Notes: a model not told the origin generated them from the sequence alone. 64,000 bases of DNA from Salinimicrobium soli (GCF_048323655.1 NZ_JBLUWW010000001.1:1054001-1118000), one strand, 5' to 3'; numbered from the stretch's first letter, positions 44,901-53,105 are shown. Translations and numbers: made by a program.

Positions 44901-44947
44901 AGAGAGGTAAAGGTTCAGAATTCAGTTTTATACTCTCTACAGTTTAA
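41939..44947 (+). CDS. Multi-PAS sensor histidine kinase
   Basis: The 1002-residue protein has about six PAS domains (roughly residues 15-125, 140-255, 267-390, 395-515, 525-640, 650-775), without transmembrane segments, so it senses cytoplasmic signals. PAS4 and PAS5 are very similar to each other (MAND/IANDAMI and DVYTTGKP-type motifs). The C-terminus holds a HisKA domain with MVSHELKTPVTSIKGYVQLL (phospho-His about 784) and a HATPase domain (QVLINFITNAIKYSP, DKGLGIDPKDQEKIFKRFYR, GFGIGLYLAKEIIQ). A receiver-only protein gene follows by 12 bp and is the likely phosphate acceptor. The input signal is unknown. Confidence 0.95.
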   Translation: MKKNMQEVLHSQDPYLFMARSITQTAQEPVLVLNSDLTVMAASEAFCSCFDCEDSEVAGMAFSEWEREEFLSDQIYKTLKSFRRGEIKKVVSYTTQKGDFQRQFSVNLGAIPAGEEDQLLLISFREQKREKTMEEANEQKSLQEVLEHAPALICILRGPNHIFEAANENYLQLVNNRDIIGRSVKEALPEVVSQGFIKILDQVYGSGEPFIGSEIGVKMDSGSGTRQHYMDFVYQPMRTAGRVDGIFVHAVDVTEKVEFRQKLIQGRDELQNIIDTIPAIIWITDKEGKSISLNRNWEEYTGQSVSKALNMGWLEQVHPEDRQRVGEHFLECNREQKTYSVSLRLHTKDGGYRWVMDKGAPKYDSNGNFEGFIGTVVDVHDDKMKEQLVREKEHKMGSIVEQATVATAIYTGREMRIEMANDAMIRLWGKDRSVVGQTLRKALPELEGQPFHDLLDKVYTTGKTYWGREDKVDLLIDGKIQTGYFNFTYKALRNEQGEIYGILNMALDVTEQVLIRKEIQESEKRYQDIILSSPYPIATFKGEDFIIEIANDAMIESWGKGKNVFGKPLLSVFPELVEQDFDKILSDVYTTGKPFKGYEMPVSLFRNGKREELYYNFVYYPQRDLYGKIVGIVDIAIEATPQAELKKKLEQSEFHYRQMADLMLEKVINTDPQGAPIYFNQNWLDYTGMSSEELKEDDWTSFIHPEDITQFREQWQSSLTTGSKLETEIRIADKDHNYAWHLSRAEAVKDDQGNIKMWIGTNTEIQRLKEEEKRKGDFLKMVSHELKTPVTSIKGYVQLLLKVLENLQSTELDKMPFKPSLQRIDHQIVRLTRLISEMLDLSRIEEGKLELQKEKFHLNQLVDDTVQDISLTNTEHNIQVKHDLNCEVVADKDRIGQVLINFITNAIKYSPVNQEIIVSVVTAGEAAVAVQVKDKGLGIDPKDQEKIFKRFYRVGGENEETYSGFGIGLYLAKEIIQRHNGKIEVNSERGKGSEFSFILSTV

Positions 44948-44959
44948 AAAATTCTTCAG

Positions 44960-45334
44960 ATGGAACAAAAAGCAAAATTACTGGTCGTGGATGACGACTC
45001 CGGAATTGGGGAAATGCTCCGCACACTTTTAGAATTCTACGGTTACGAGGTTATAGTTACTGAAAAACCTGGAGAGACTGAAGCTTTGATCGAAAAACAC
45101 GATATAGATCTGGTGATGCTGGACATGCTCATTTCAGGCGTGAACGGTACCGATGTTTGTGCACGGTTACGACAGCACGAAACTCATAGTGATATTCCGG
45201 TTTTAATGATGTCTGCCCTGCACGAAGCCGACAAAAAGTGCAAAAATGCCGGAGCCGATGATTTTATAGCAAAACCTTTTGAAATGGAGGAGCTTATCAA
45301 CCGGATCGAAGGAATTCTAAAGGAGCGCCGATAA
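44960..45334 (+). CDS. Single-domain response regulator
   Basis: The 124-residue protein is only a receiver domain: acidic pair VVDDDSG, phosphorylation Asp in LVMLDMLISGVNG (about residue 54), Thr/Ser in VLMMSALHEADKK and Lys in FIAKPFEMEEL. It has no DNA-binding output and so passes phosphate on or acts through protein contacts. It follows the PAS histidine kinase by 12 bp and forms a two-component pair with it. Confidence 0.93.
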   Translation: MEQKAKLLVVDDDSGIGEMLRTLLEFYGYEVIVTEKPGETEALIEKHDIDLVMLDMLISGVNGTDVCARLRQHETHSDIPVLMMSALHEADKKCKNAGADDFIAKPFEMEELINRIEGILKERR

Positions 45335-45461
45335 CTGGCGTAGACTGGAGTTCTTCTGAAGATTCACTCATTTATTCAGTCTATTTAGTTACGTTTCTTA
45401 AGTACTTCTGAAGGAAAATTCCTAGGGGTTTTATTATCTTGGGGTTCCAAAAAACTTCAAT

Positions 45462-47915
45462 ATGATCAAAAAAATTCCAATTTACGGAATGCTACTGGCC
45501 GCTTGCTTCGGGTGCCAAACCCAGAAACAGGTTTCCGGAAGCAAATCTGAAACTGCCCAGGAGGCACCTCAAAAGAAAAAAGGAGATCTCAAATCGTATA
45601 CTGAGGTCATAACCCCCGAAGCTAAATCTGACGAAGGCTTGTTTACTACACATATGGTGGGTGAAAAGTTGTATTTTGAAATACCTCTTGACCTGCTCGA
45701 AAAAGATATGTTGCTGGTAAGCCGTATTGCGGGAGTTCCCGCAGGATTCGGTGGTGGTTACATCAATGCCGGTTCAAAAATGAATGAACAGGTAGTGCGT
45801 TGGTACAAACGGGGCGACCACATAGATATGAAGGTGATCAGTTTTGAGAACCAGAGCGAAGAAGATTCTCCAATTTACCAATCGGTCGTAGCAAATAACT
45901 TCTTTCCCATCCTTTTCAGCAGTAAGGTAGTTGCCTATACTGATGATAAGAAGGCTGCAGTTATAGAGGCAAGTGATCTTTTTGAAGAGGAGATAGCAGC
46001 CATAAATGGAGTTAACCCCCGCCTGAAAAAAGAATACAAGATCAAAAAGCTCGATAAAAGCCGTTCTTACATTGAGTCAGCACATGCCTACCCCAAAAAT
46101 ATTGAGGTTAAACATGTGATGACCTACGAGGCTGAAGAACCACCGGAGAGAGATCAGGCAGGGACTATCACCATGTTGATGAATCAATCCATGATCCTTC
46201 TTCCGGAGGAGAAAATGCAGCCGCGGCTGGCGGATGACAGAGTGGGTTGGTTTAGTGTGAAGAAATTAGATTACAGTTCCGATGAACTCAAGTCAGATGA
46301 ATATGAGATCATTCGCAGGTGGAAGCTCGTTCCTAAAGATATTGAAGCTTACAAGCGCGGGGAACTGGTGGAACCGGTGAAGCCGATAGTTTATTATCTC
46401 GATCCCGCTACCCCTAAAAAGTGGAGACCTTATTTTAAACAGGGAATTGAAGACTGGAACAAGGCTTTTGAAAAAGCAGGTTTCAAAAATGCCATTGTTG
46501 CGAAAGATCCTCCTACTAAAGAAGAAGACCCTGAATTTTCCCCGGAGGATGTGCGCTATTCTGTAGTACGCTATGTTGCCAGTACTACCAGGAACGCGAT
46601 GGGACCTTCGGTTATTGATCCGCGTACCGGAGAGATCATTGAAAGTGACATTATCTGGTACCATAATCACCTGCGTTCTTACCGAAACCGCTTTATGATC
46701 GAAGCAGGCGCTCAGAATCCTGCAGCCCGAACACTAATGACTCCGGAATCGGAAATTGGAGAAATGATGCGAATGGTAATTGCGCATGAGGTGGGGCATG
46801 CACTTGGGCTTCCTCACAATATGAAGGCCAGTTCAGCCTATCCTACGGACTCTCTAAGGTCACCTGAATTTACCCAGAAATATGGTTTGACCCCTTCTAT
46901 AATGGACTATGCGCGGGTAAACTATGTTGCACAACCCGGAGATGAGGGTGTACGGTACATTAGGATGATGGGACCTTATGACTTATACGCAATTAACTGG
47001 GGTTACCGATATCTTCCTGAAGCTGAAAGTCCCCGGGACGAAAAGAAAACCCTTGACAGCTGGATCCTGGCTAAAGCCGGAGATCCTATCTATGAATTCG
47101 GAAGTGGTTATGGGGGCTATGATCCGCAGTCGCAAAGAGAAAGCCTGGGTAGAGATCAGGTGAAAGCGAGTGAATATGGACTTGCCAATCTCAAGAAGGT
47201 GGTTCCCAACCTGATTGAGTGGACCTCTACAGATGGAGACGGTTATGATGACCTGGAGGAGGTTTACCGTGAACTCACCTATATGTGGCGCGGTTATGTA
47301 AATCATGTCATAACCAATGTCGGCGGAGTCTATGAGACCCGTAAGACGGCAGATCAGGATGGGGTAGTGTATACCGCCGTACCCGAAGAAAAGCAGAAGA
47401 AGGCAGTGAAATTTTTGAATGAACATGCCTTTTCAACTCCGGATTGGCTATTAGATCAGGAGATCCTTGACAGAATTGAATTTGCCGGGGCTATTGAAAG
47501 AGTTCAGAAGTTGCAAGACCAGGCGGTGACCCGTTTATTGGAGGAAGATAGGTTGAATAGAATGATCGAGAATCAGCAGGTAAACGGTGAGAAAGCTTAT
47601 ACAGTGCTGGAAATGTTAGATGATGTGAGAAAAGGCATTTTTGAAGAATTGTATCAATCCAAAAAAGTGGATGCCTACCGCCGAAATCTGCAGCGTTCTT
47701 ACGTGGATGCGGCAGCCTCTTATGTGCAGGCCCTGGAGGAAAAAAAGAACGGAAATATCACTAAATCTGATCTAGTGGCGTTAATGCGCGGAGAGCTGGA
47801 ACAACTTAAAAGAGATATTTCAAGAAGGAAGAATAGGGTGAGTGATCAGTTAACGCAGTACCACTGGAATGATCTTCTGGCGAGAATAGAAGCTGCTACA
47901 GATCTGGAATCATAG
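45462..47915 (+). CDS. Zinc-dependent metalloprotease lipoprotein (DUF5117/DUF5118-type)
   Basis: The 817-residue protein starts with a lipoprotein signal (MLLAACFGC; lipobox Cys 15 or 18). The catalytic site is VIAHEVGHALGLPHNMKASS (about residues 438-457), an HExxHxxGxxH zinc motif with the downstream SIMDYARVNYVAQPGD Met-turn. Large N-terminal and C-terminal regions match the zinc-dependent metalloproteases common in Bacteroidota. It is probably anchored in the outer membrane or periplasm. A terminator follows 22 bp after the stop. Confidence 0.92.
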   Translation: MIKKIPIYGMLLAACFGCQTQKQVSGSKSETAQEAPQKKKGDLKSYTEVITPEAKSDEGLFTTHMVGEKLYFEIPLDLLEKDMLLVSRIAGVPAGFGGGYINAGSKMNEQVVRWYKRGDHIDMKVISFENQSEEDSPIYQSVVANNFFPILFSSKVVAYTDDKKAAVIEASDLFEEEIAAINGVNPRLKKEYKIKKLDKSRSYIESAHAYPKNIEVKHVMTYEAEEPPERDQAGTITMLMNQSMILLPEEKMQPRLADDRVGWFSVKKLDYSSDELKSDEYEIIRRWKLVPKDIEAYKRGELVEPVKPIVYYLDPATPKKWRPYFKQGIEDWNKAFEKAGFKNAIVAKDPPTKEEDPEFSPEDVRYSVVRYVASTTRNAMGPSVIDPRTGEIIESDIIWYHNHLRSYRNRFMIEAGAQNPAARTLMTPESEIGEMMRMVIAHEVGHALGLPHNMKASSAYPTDSLRSPEFTQKYGLTPSIMDYARVNYVAQPGDEGVRYIRMMGPYDLYAINWGYRYLPEAESPRDEKKTLDSWILAKAGDPIYEFGSGYGGYDPQSQRESLGRDQVKASEYGLANLKKVVPNLIEWTSTDGDGYDDLEEVYRELTYMWRGYVNHVITNVGGVYETRKTADQDGVVYTAVPEEKQKKAVKFLNEHAFSTPDWLLDQEILDRIEFAGAIERVQKLQDQAVTRLLEEDRLNRMIENQQVNGEKAYTVLEMLDDVRKGIFEELYQSKKVDAYRRNLQRSYVDAAASYVQALEEKKNGNITKSDLVALMRGELEQLKRDISRRKNRVSDQLTQYHWNDLLARIEAATDLES

Positions 47916-47936
47916 AATGTTTTGCCTTTGATTTTT

Positions 47937-47967
47937 AAAAAGCTCCGCCCACACGGAGCTTTTTTTG
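47937..47967 (+). terminator. Intrinsic terminator after the metalloprotease gene
   Basis: AAAAGCTCCG pairs with CGGAGCTTTT around a CCCACA loop and ends in a T7 run in plus direction. Confidence 0.85.
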
Positions 47968-48013
47968 TGGGCAATATTGTATAAGGGAAAAGATGGAGGA
48001 GAAAGTTAAGGAA

Positions 48014-48042
48014 ATAAAAAAAGCCATTCCTGTGAATGGCTT
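48014..48042 (-). terminator. Intrinsic terminator after the beta-barrel gene
   Basis: AGCCATTC (48022-48029) pairs with GAATGGCT (48034-48041); A7 on the plus strand gives the T-run in minus direction. Confidence 0.8.
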
Positions 48043-48064
48043 TAAAAACTTTTATCTAATTATC

Positions 48065-48787
48065 TTAATAACAGGCTTTTCTACGGCGACCTTCATTCAA
48101 TCCCGGTCCACCAATTTTGAAGATAACGCTGAGAATAACCTGATTGATCCTGGAATCTTCAAAATAAGCACGGTTCACTCCATATTCTCCGTTAGCCAAA
48201 TCAAGGTTCTGGGTTTCTGGGGTCGATAAGGAGTGCTCATATCTGAGGTCAAGCCCAAATCTTCCAAATTCGGCTTTTACTCCCCCCTGCAAATTAATCG
48301 GTGTATTCTGAGCCACAACTTCGTCTAATACTTCTTCACCTTCAAGGGTAGAACTGAGTATATTCGAATAAACAGGCCCTGCATAAATATCCACAGGTCC
48401 CCAAACATTATAACCGATCATAAAAGGTATATCAAACTTTTGCACTTCATAAAGCGATGCCTTCTTAGGAGTATGATATTGGGTGGGGTACTTTGGGAAA
48501 TCAAATTTTAAGGCTATCGAGGTATAAACCACTTCCGGGCGCAGGAAAAACTTTCCGAAATTAACCTGAAGAAAAGCTCCTCCATGGAATCCAATTTGGC
48601 TGCTTCCTTCTGCCGTACCGTTCCAATGATTAGGTTCTCCATTGCTGTTTACCCCGGAACGTTCTCCTCTAATTTCTCCTCCCATGGTGTAATTGACACC
48701 TCCTTTGAGTCCGTAACTAAATTGCTGTGCAGAGGTCGTGGAGATAAGGCCGAAGATGAGTCCCAGCCCGAGAAGATATTTTTTCAT
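48065..48787 (-). CDS. Outer-membrane beta-barrel protein (porin-like, PorT family)
   Basis: The 240-residue product has a signal peptide (MKKYLLGLGLIFGLISTTSA, then QQFS) and an alternating beta pattern typical of small outer-membrane barrels: FSYGLKGGVNYTMGG, FFLRPEVVYTSIALKF, PFMIGYNVWGPVDIYAGPVY, FGLDLRYEHSLS and the C-terminal strand NQVILSVIFKIGG. It is probably an 8-stranded barrel of the OMP_b-brl_2/PorT type. Function is likely structural or pore-forming; no substrate can be named. Confidence 0.88.
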   Translation of the reverse strand: MKKYLLGLGLIFGLISTTSAQQFSYGLKGGVNYTMGGEIRGERSGVNSNGEPNHWNGTAEGSSQIGFHGGAFLQVNFGKFFLRPEVVYTSIALKFDFPKYPTQYHTPKKASLYEVQKFDIPFMIGYNVWGPVDIYAGPVYSNILSSTLEGEEVLDEVVAQNTPINLQGGVKAEFGRFGLDLRYEHSLSTPETQNLDLANGEYGVNRAYFEDSRINQVILSVIFKIGGPGLNEGRRRKACY

Positions 48788-48919
48788 AAGATTTGGTTGT
48801 GTTTTATCTAACTACAAATAAAATGGAATTTTGCTGTTAACTCCAACTATTTTATGAACTTATAACGTTCTAACTTCGAAAAAATTGACTTAAGGAAAGT
48901 TTTATTTCCCAAACCCATT

Positions 48920-48948
48920 AAAAAAAGCCGTCAGAAAGACAGCTTTTT
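48920..48948 (-). terminator. Intrinsic terminator after lipoprotein 1
   Basis: On the minus strand AAGCTGTC pairs with GACGGCTT (one wobble pair) around TTTCT, followed by a T-run. Confidence 0.75.
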
Positions 48949-48970
48949 GAACTTCAGGAATCAAAGCTTA

Positions 48971-49213
48971 CTACTTCTCTTCCAGATCTTCTCGATGCAT
49001 ATCATCATCTGTTCCATGATATTCTTCGTCTAATTCCCGGCCAACTTTCTCTACTCCCTCTTCAATTTCTTCGGCAGCTTTTTCTGTACCGGCTTCAATA
49101 TCTTCTCCAATAGCCTCTACAGCTTCTTCTGTTTTTTCCTGAGTAGTTTCCCTACAGGAATAGGTGAGTAAACTAAGACCAGCAATTACTACACTCATCA
49201 TTAATTTTTTCAT
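48971..49213 (-). CDS. Small acidic lipoprotein 1
   Basis: The 80-residue product has a lipoprotein signal peptide ending LLTYSCRETTQEK (lipobox Cys about residue 20) and a Glu-rich helical tail with heptad-like repeats (EKTEEAVEAIGEDIEAGTEK). The sequence up to residue ~45 is nearly identical in layout to the neighbouring lipoprotein 2, showing tandem duplication. Probably a periplasmic or outer-membrane-anchored peptide of unknown role. Confidence 0.8.
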   Translation of the reverse strand: MKKLMMSVVIAGLSLLTYSCRETTQEKTEEAVEAIGEDIEAGTEKAAEEIEEGVEKVGRELDEEYHGTDDDMHREDLEEK

Positions 49214-49232
49214 AAGTCAAAAGTTTAGGATT

Positions 49233-49263
49233 AAAAAAAGCCATAAGTGAGACTTATGGCTTT
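49233..49263 (-). terminator. Intrinsic terminator between the two lipoprotein genes
   Basis: AAAGCCATAAGT pairs perfectly with ACTTATGGCTTT (12 bp) around GAG, with a T-run in minus direction. It ends the lipoprotein 2 transcript, so the two genes are probably transcribed separately. Confidence 0.85.
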
Positions 49264-49284
49264 AGAATTTTAGAAAAGAAGAGA

Positions 49285-49500
49285 TTACTGCATGTCGTCT
49301 TCGTGGATCTCTTCATCTATTTCCTGCTCAGCCTCTTCTCCGGCTTCTTCCATTTCTTGCTCCATTTCTTCTCCGGCTGCTTCTACGTCTTCACCAACAG
49401 CTTCTACAGCTTCTTCGGTTTTTTCTTCGGTAGTTTCTCTACAAGAGTAGATTGATAATGTAAATACGGCTACAAGTAAGCTTAAAAATAATTTTTTCAT
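49285..49500 (-). CDS. Small acidic lipoprotein 2
   Basis: 71 residues: signal peptide with lipobox Cys in LSIYSCRETTEEK (about residue 20), followed by an extremely Glu-rich tail (EEMEQEMEEAGEEAEQEIDE). Paralogue of lipoprotein 1, 71 bp away. The twin arrangement with separate terminators suggests different regulation. Function unknown. Confidence 0.8.
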   Translation of the reverse strand: MKKLFLSLLVAVFTLSIYSCRETTEEKTEEAVEAVGEDVEAAGEEMEQEMEEAGEEAEQEIDEEIHEDDMQ

Positions 49501-49593
49501 GGTAGTATGTTTAATTAGTTAAGACAAATGTAAGCTATTTTTTAAAAATCCAAAGAAGTCTTTGAGTTAACTAAAAAAAATGTAGGTTCTATC

Positions 49594-50844
49594 TTACTCT
49601 TTTTCTGCGGAATGAGCAGCTAAATAATCCATCACGGTGGAAGTGGCTCCTGTGTTCTCTTCAATGAAATTGCGGGATACAGTTCCCCGGGTTTCCCTGA
49701 AGCTTCTATTGTCAATGAGTTTTTGAAGGATCTGTTCCAGCTCTTCGGAAGTAGAAATTGAAAAAAGACCTCCCAGCTCCAGAAGTTTGGCAGCTTCCGG
49801 GAATCTTTCAAAATTCTGTCCTATCACCACCGGAAGTCCGAAAGTTGCCGGCTCCAGTACATTATGTAGACCGGTATCTCCTGCCGCACCTCCCACATAG
49901 GCAATTTCTGCATAGCTGTAGATCTTGCTTAGCAGGCCAATGGTATCAATTACAAATACCTGGTAGGAAGCCAGGTTCTTTCCTTCTTTTTCAGAGTAGA
50001 AGACGGTTCGGGTCTTCAGCGCAGACCTTAGAGCAGCTAGTTTGCTGGGATTTAAAGTATGCGGGGCAATAATGAACTTTACAGTATTTGGGGAATTATT
50101 GATGAAATTCACCAGGAGCTCCTCATCTTCGGGCCAGGTGCTTCCGGCTACCACACAGGTCTTTCCGTTCTTAAAATCTGAAATAAATTCCAGTTCATTA
50201 TCCTGTTCCAGCTGTCGCTTCACCCGATCAAAACGGGTATCGCCGCTAAGGCTGACATTATGAAAGCCAATGGAATGCATCAATTCCCCCGAACTTGCGT
50301 TTTGAACAAAAAAATGTTCAAAAGCCGAGAGATAAGATCGCATCCATTTTCCATACTTTTTGAAGAAGAGTTGATCTTTTCTAAAAGCTCCGGAGACCAG
50401 TAGAGTCCGGATCTTCCTCTTTTTTAGTTCGCTTAAAAAATTCGGCCAGAATTCATATTTTATAAAGATCGCCCAGTCAGGATGTGCCAGTTCAATGAAT
50501 TTTTGTGCATTGCCAGGAGTGTCCAGAGGCAAATAGACTACGGCATCTGCCAGAGGTGAATTCTTTCGGATCTCATATCCCGAAGGAGAAAAAAAGCTGA
50601 TAATGATCTTATGTTCCGGAAAAAGTTTCTTTACTTCTTCAATTACCGGTACAGCCTGTTCATATTCCCCCAGCGAAGCAGCATGAAACCAGAAAGTTCG
50701 GTCCTCAGCCTGAATTTTTTCGCTTAGGATGGAAAAGGTGTCTTTTCTACCCTCGGTGAAAAGCTTCATCTTTTCACTGAAGTTTTTGCTGAAAGGGAGC
50801 AGTTTTTCCGCAGAATTTACCAGAATATTGTAAAGAAAATGCAA
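49594..50844 (-). CDS. waaA: 3-deoxy-D-manno-octulosonic acid (KDO) transferase
   Basis: WaaA (KdtA) adds KDO to lipid A precursor at the inner membrane, an essential step of LPS core synthesis. The 416-residue protein shows the family's FWFHAASLGEYEQAVPVIEE, FFSPSGYEI, LPLDTPGNAQKF, FIKYEFWPNFLSELKKR and SGAFRKDQLFFKKYGKWM segments, the GDTRFDRV motif and the C-terminal AEIAYVGGAAGDTGLHNVLE donor site. Length fits (425 in E. coli). It diverges from the DegT aminotransferase gene across an 85-bp promoter region. Confidence 0.95.
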   Translation of the reverse strand: MHFLYNILVNSAEKLLPFSKNFSEKMKLFTEGRKDTFSILSEKIQAEDRTFWFHAASLGEYEQAVPVIEEVKKLFPEHKIIISFFSPSGYEIRKNSPLADAVVYLPLDTPGNAQKFIELAHPDWAIFIKYEFWPNFLSELKKRKIRTLLVSGAFRKDQLFFKKYGKWMRSYLSAFEHFFVQNASSGELMHSIGFHNVSLSGDTRFDRVKRQLEQDNELEFISDFKNGKTCVVAGSTWPEDEELLVNFINNSPNTVKFIIAPHTLNPSKLAALRSALKTRTVFYSEKEGKNLASYQVFVIDTIGLLSKIYSYAEIAYVGGAAGDTGLHNVLEPATFGLPVVIGQNFERFPEAAKLLELGGLFSISTSEELEQILQKLIDNRSFRETRGTVSRNFIEENTGATSTVMDYLAAHSAEKE

Positions 50845-50880
50845 GGCTGTTTGTTTGACCGCTAAAATAAGAAATTAGCA

Positions 50881-50910
50881 TTGGAGGAAGTGGCTTTCTT
50901 TGTATTTTCG
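50881..50910 (+). promoter_or_regulatory. Bacteroidota-type promoter of the DegT aminotransferase gene
   Basis: TTG at 50881-50883 and TATTTTCG at 50903-50910 match the -33 TTG / -7 TAnnTTTG layout with 19 bp between them (one mismatch in the -7 element). Transcription would start near 50917, before the ATG at 50930, which excludes an upstream start at 50900. Confidence 0.5.
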
Positions 50911-50929
50911 TAAGGTTCAAATACAAACC

Positions 50930-52063
50930 ATGAAAAAGATACAAATGGTTGACCTGAAAGGTCAATATGAAACTATCAAAGATAAAGTTGATTCTTCAAT
51001 TCTTGAGGTGCTGGATTCAACAGCCTTTATTAACGGACCACAGGTCCATTCTTTTCAAAAAGAACTGGAAGATTATCTTCAGGTAAAAAATGTTATTCCA
51101 TGTGCCAATGGTACAGATGCCCTTCAAATCGCCATGATGGGACTCGGCCTAAAACCGGGTGATGAGGTGATCACTGCCGACTTTACTTTCGCGGCTACCG
51201 TGGAGGTGATCGCACTGCTACAACTTACTCCGGTGTTGGTGGACGTAGAACCCGACACTTTTAATATAGATCCTGAGGCGGTGCGAAAGGCCATTACCCC
51301 AAGAACAAAAGCCATAGTGCCGGTACACCTTTTTGGGCAGAGTGCCAATATGGATGCTATAATGGAAATAGCTGATGAATTCGGACTCTTTGTGATAGAA
51401 GATAATGCTCAGGCTATTGGAGCCAACTACCACTTCAACGATGGGCGCACCAAGAAAGCAGGTGCCATAGGTCATGTTGCTTCCACCTCTTTCTTCCCAT
51501 CCAAGAACCTTGGTTGTTATGGAGACGGCGGAGCAATTTTCACCAATGACGATGAACTGGCACATACTATTCGAGGGATTGTAAATCATGGGATGTACGA
51601 ACGCTACCACCACGATGTGGTTGGAGTGAATTCACGTCTGGACAGTGTGCAGGCGGCGGTGCTAAGGGCAAAACTTCCGAACCTCGATATGTATAATAAA
51701 GCCAGGCAGAAGGCCGCGGCTAAATATTCCGAAGCCTTTAAAGGGCAGGAAAATATTGTTGTTCCGTTTACTGCAGACGCTGATGATACCCATGTGTATC
51801 ACCAATACACCTTGAAGATCACCAATGGAAAGCGTGATGCTTTGGTGCAGCACTTGAATGAAAACGGAATTCCATGCGGTATTTACTATCCCATTCCGCT
51901 ACACAGCCAGAAAGCCTATAAAGATTCCAGGTATCGCGAGCAGGATTTTGAAGTGACCAATAAACTGGTAAAGGAAGTGATCTCGCTACCTATGCATACC
52001 GAACTGGATGATGAGCAAATCGATTTTATCACCAGTACCGTGATCGAATTCGTGAACAAGTAA
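50930..52063 (+). CDS. DegT/DnrJ/EryC1/StrS-family aminotransferase
   Basis: PLP enzymes of this family aminate nucleotide-linked keto-sugars for surface polysaccharides (WbpE/VioA type). The 377-residue protein shows FINGPQVHSFQKELEDYLQV, CANGTDALQIAMMGLGLKPG, ADFTFAATVEVIAL, EDNAQAIGANY, and the Schiff-base Lys in STSFFPSKNLGCYGDGGAIF, then NHGMYERYHHDVVGVNSRLD. The start at 50930 (MKKIQMVDLKGQYE) fits both promoter and family N-terminus. It lies back to back with waaA, matching an envelope-polysaccharide role. Confidence 0.93.
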   Translation: MKKIQMVDLKGQYETIKDKVDSSILEVLDSTAFINGPQVHSFQKELEDYLQVKNVIPCANGTDALQIAMMGLGLKPGDEVITADFTFAATVEVIALLQLTPVLVDVEPDTFNIDPEAVRKAITPRTKAIVPVHLFGQSANMDAIMEIADEFGLFVIEDNAQAIGANYHFNDGRTKKAGAIGHVASTSFFPSKNLGCYGDGGAIFTNDDELAHTIRGIVNHGMYERYHHDVVGVNSRLDSVQAAVLRAKLPNLDMYNKARQKAAAKYSEAFKGQENIVVPFTADADDTHVYHQYTLKITNGKRDALVQHLNENGIPCGIYYPIPLHSQKAYKDSRYREQDFEVTNKLVKEVISLPMHTELDDEQIDFITSTVIEFVNK

Positions 52064-52083
52064 TAATTAGTGACCATAATAAG

Positions 52084-52113
52084 AAAAGCCGAAGACAAGT
52101 TCTTCGGCTTTTT
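52084..52113. terminator. Bidirectional intrinsic terminator
   Basis: AAAAGCCGAAGA pairs with TCTTCGGCTTTT around CAAGT, lying between the converging aminotransferase and fabD genes and with A/T runs on both sides. Confidence 0.85.
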
Positions 52114-52133
52114 ACTTTTTGAGAAATTTTCTC

Positions 52134-53015
52134 TTAGAATTCGGCGGAACTTACTTCTGCGTTTCGGTCTATTTTCTTTACAAGTCCCTGCAATACTTTT
52201 CCGGGACCTACTTCTATAAATTCTGTAGCACCATCTTTGATCATATTTTGAACACTCTGGGTCCATTTTACCGGGGCAGTCAATTGGAAGATAAGGTTCT
52301 TCTTGATCTCTGAAGGATCGGTCACTGCGAAGGTGGTCACATTCTGGTACACCGGACAAATAGGTTTTTTGAAGTTGGTGTTCTCAATGGCCGCTGCCAG
52401 CTCTTCCCTTGCCGGTTCCATTAATGGAGAGTGGAAAGCACCACCCACCGGAAGGATCATCGCCCTGCGAGCTCCTCTTTCTTTAAGTTCTTCACATGCT
52501 TTTTCCACCGCCAATTGTTCTCCGGAAATTACGAGTTGGCCCGGGCAGTTGTAATTAGCGGCCACTACAATTCCTTTGGTGTCGGCACAAATGGCCTCTA
52601 CCATATGATCTTCAAGGCCCAGAACTGCGGCCATGGTAGATTCTTCAAGCTCACAGGCATGCTGCATTGCGATAGCCCTTTTTGATACCAGCGTCAAAGC
52701 GTCCTCAAATTCAAGGGTCTTATTGGCTACCAGCGCAGAAAATTCCCCAAGGGAATGCCCGGCTACCATATCCGGTTTGAAAGAACCTCCCAAAACCTTG
52801 CTCAGGATCACTGAATGCAAAAAGATTGCAGGTTGCGTGACCTTAGTCATCTTCAGGTCATCAGCGGTTCCTGTGAACATGACATCAGTAATGGAAAATC
52901 CAAGGATGTCATTGGCTTTTTCAAACAGTTCTCTGGCCAGAGGGGACTTCTCGTAAAGATCCTGACCCATTCCTGAAAACTGTGCTCCCTGTCCGGGAAA
53001 AATATATGCCTTCAT
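52134..53015 (-). CDS. fabD: Malonyl-CoA:ACP transacylase (FabD)
   Basis: FabD loads malonate onto acyl carrier protein for fatty-acid synthesis. The 293-residue protein shows the N-terminal YIFPGQGAQFSGMGQDLYE, QPAIFLHSVIL, the nucleophile motif VAGHSLGEFSAL (Ser about residue 90), GVVAANYNCPGQLVISG and the catalytic His in GGAFHSPLMEPA. Length is near the E. coli enzyme (309). A -7 element (TAATTTTG, minus strand) lies 20 bp upstream of the start. Confidence 0.97.
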   Translation of the reverse strand: MKAYIFPGQGAQFSGMGQDLYEKSPLARELFEKANDILGFSITDVMFTGTADDLKMTKVTQPAIFLHSVILSKVLGGSFKPDMVAGHSLGEFSALVANKTLEFEDALTLVSKRAIAMQHACELEESTMAAVLGLEDHMVEAICADTKGIVVAANYNCPGQLVISGEQLAVEKACEELKERGARRAMILPVGGAFHSPLMEPAREELAAAIENTNFKKPICPVYQNVTTFAVTDPSEIKKNLIFQLTAPVKWTQSVQNMIKDGATEFIEVGPGKVLQGLVKKIDRNAEVSSAEF

Positions 53016-53034
53016 TTTATTGTGGTTTAGGCTG

Positions 53035-53042
53035 CAAAATTA
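53035..53042 (-). promoter_or_regulatory. -7 element of the fabD promoter
   Basis: TAATTTTG on the minus strand matches TAnnTTTG perfectly, 20 bp before the fabD ATG; no clear -33 TTG because the preceding bases form the terminator of the upstream gene. Confidence 0.45.
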
Positions 53043-53048
53043 ACAAAA

Positions 53049-53081
53049 TAAAAAAACCTTACAGCCATAAGGCTACAAGGT
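53049..53081 (-). terminator. Intrinsic terminator of the PNPOx-like gene
   Basis: On the minus strand ACCTTGTAGCC pairs with GGCTGTAAGGT (two wobble pairs) around TTAT, then a T7 run. Confidence 0.8.
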
Positions 53082-53105
53082 CTATATCATCACTTTTTAG
53101 GTATA

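Noticed and set aside
46293..46670. Antisense ORFs within the metalloprotease, recBCD and kinase genes
   Set aside because: They are shadows in other frames of strongly supported genes.
50900..50929. Upstream start of the DegT aminotransferase
   Set aside because: It overlaps the -7 element, so it would lie outside the transcript.
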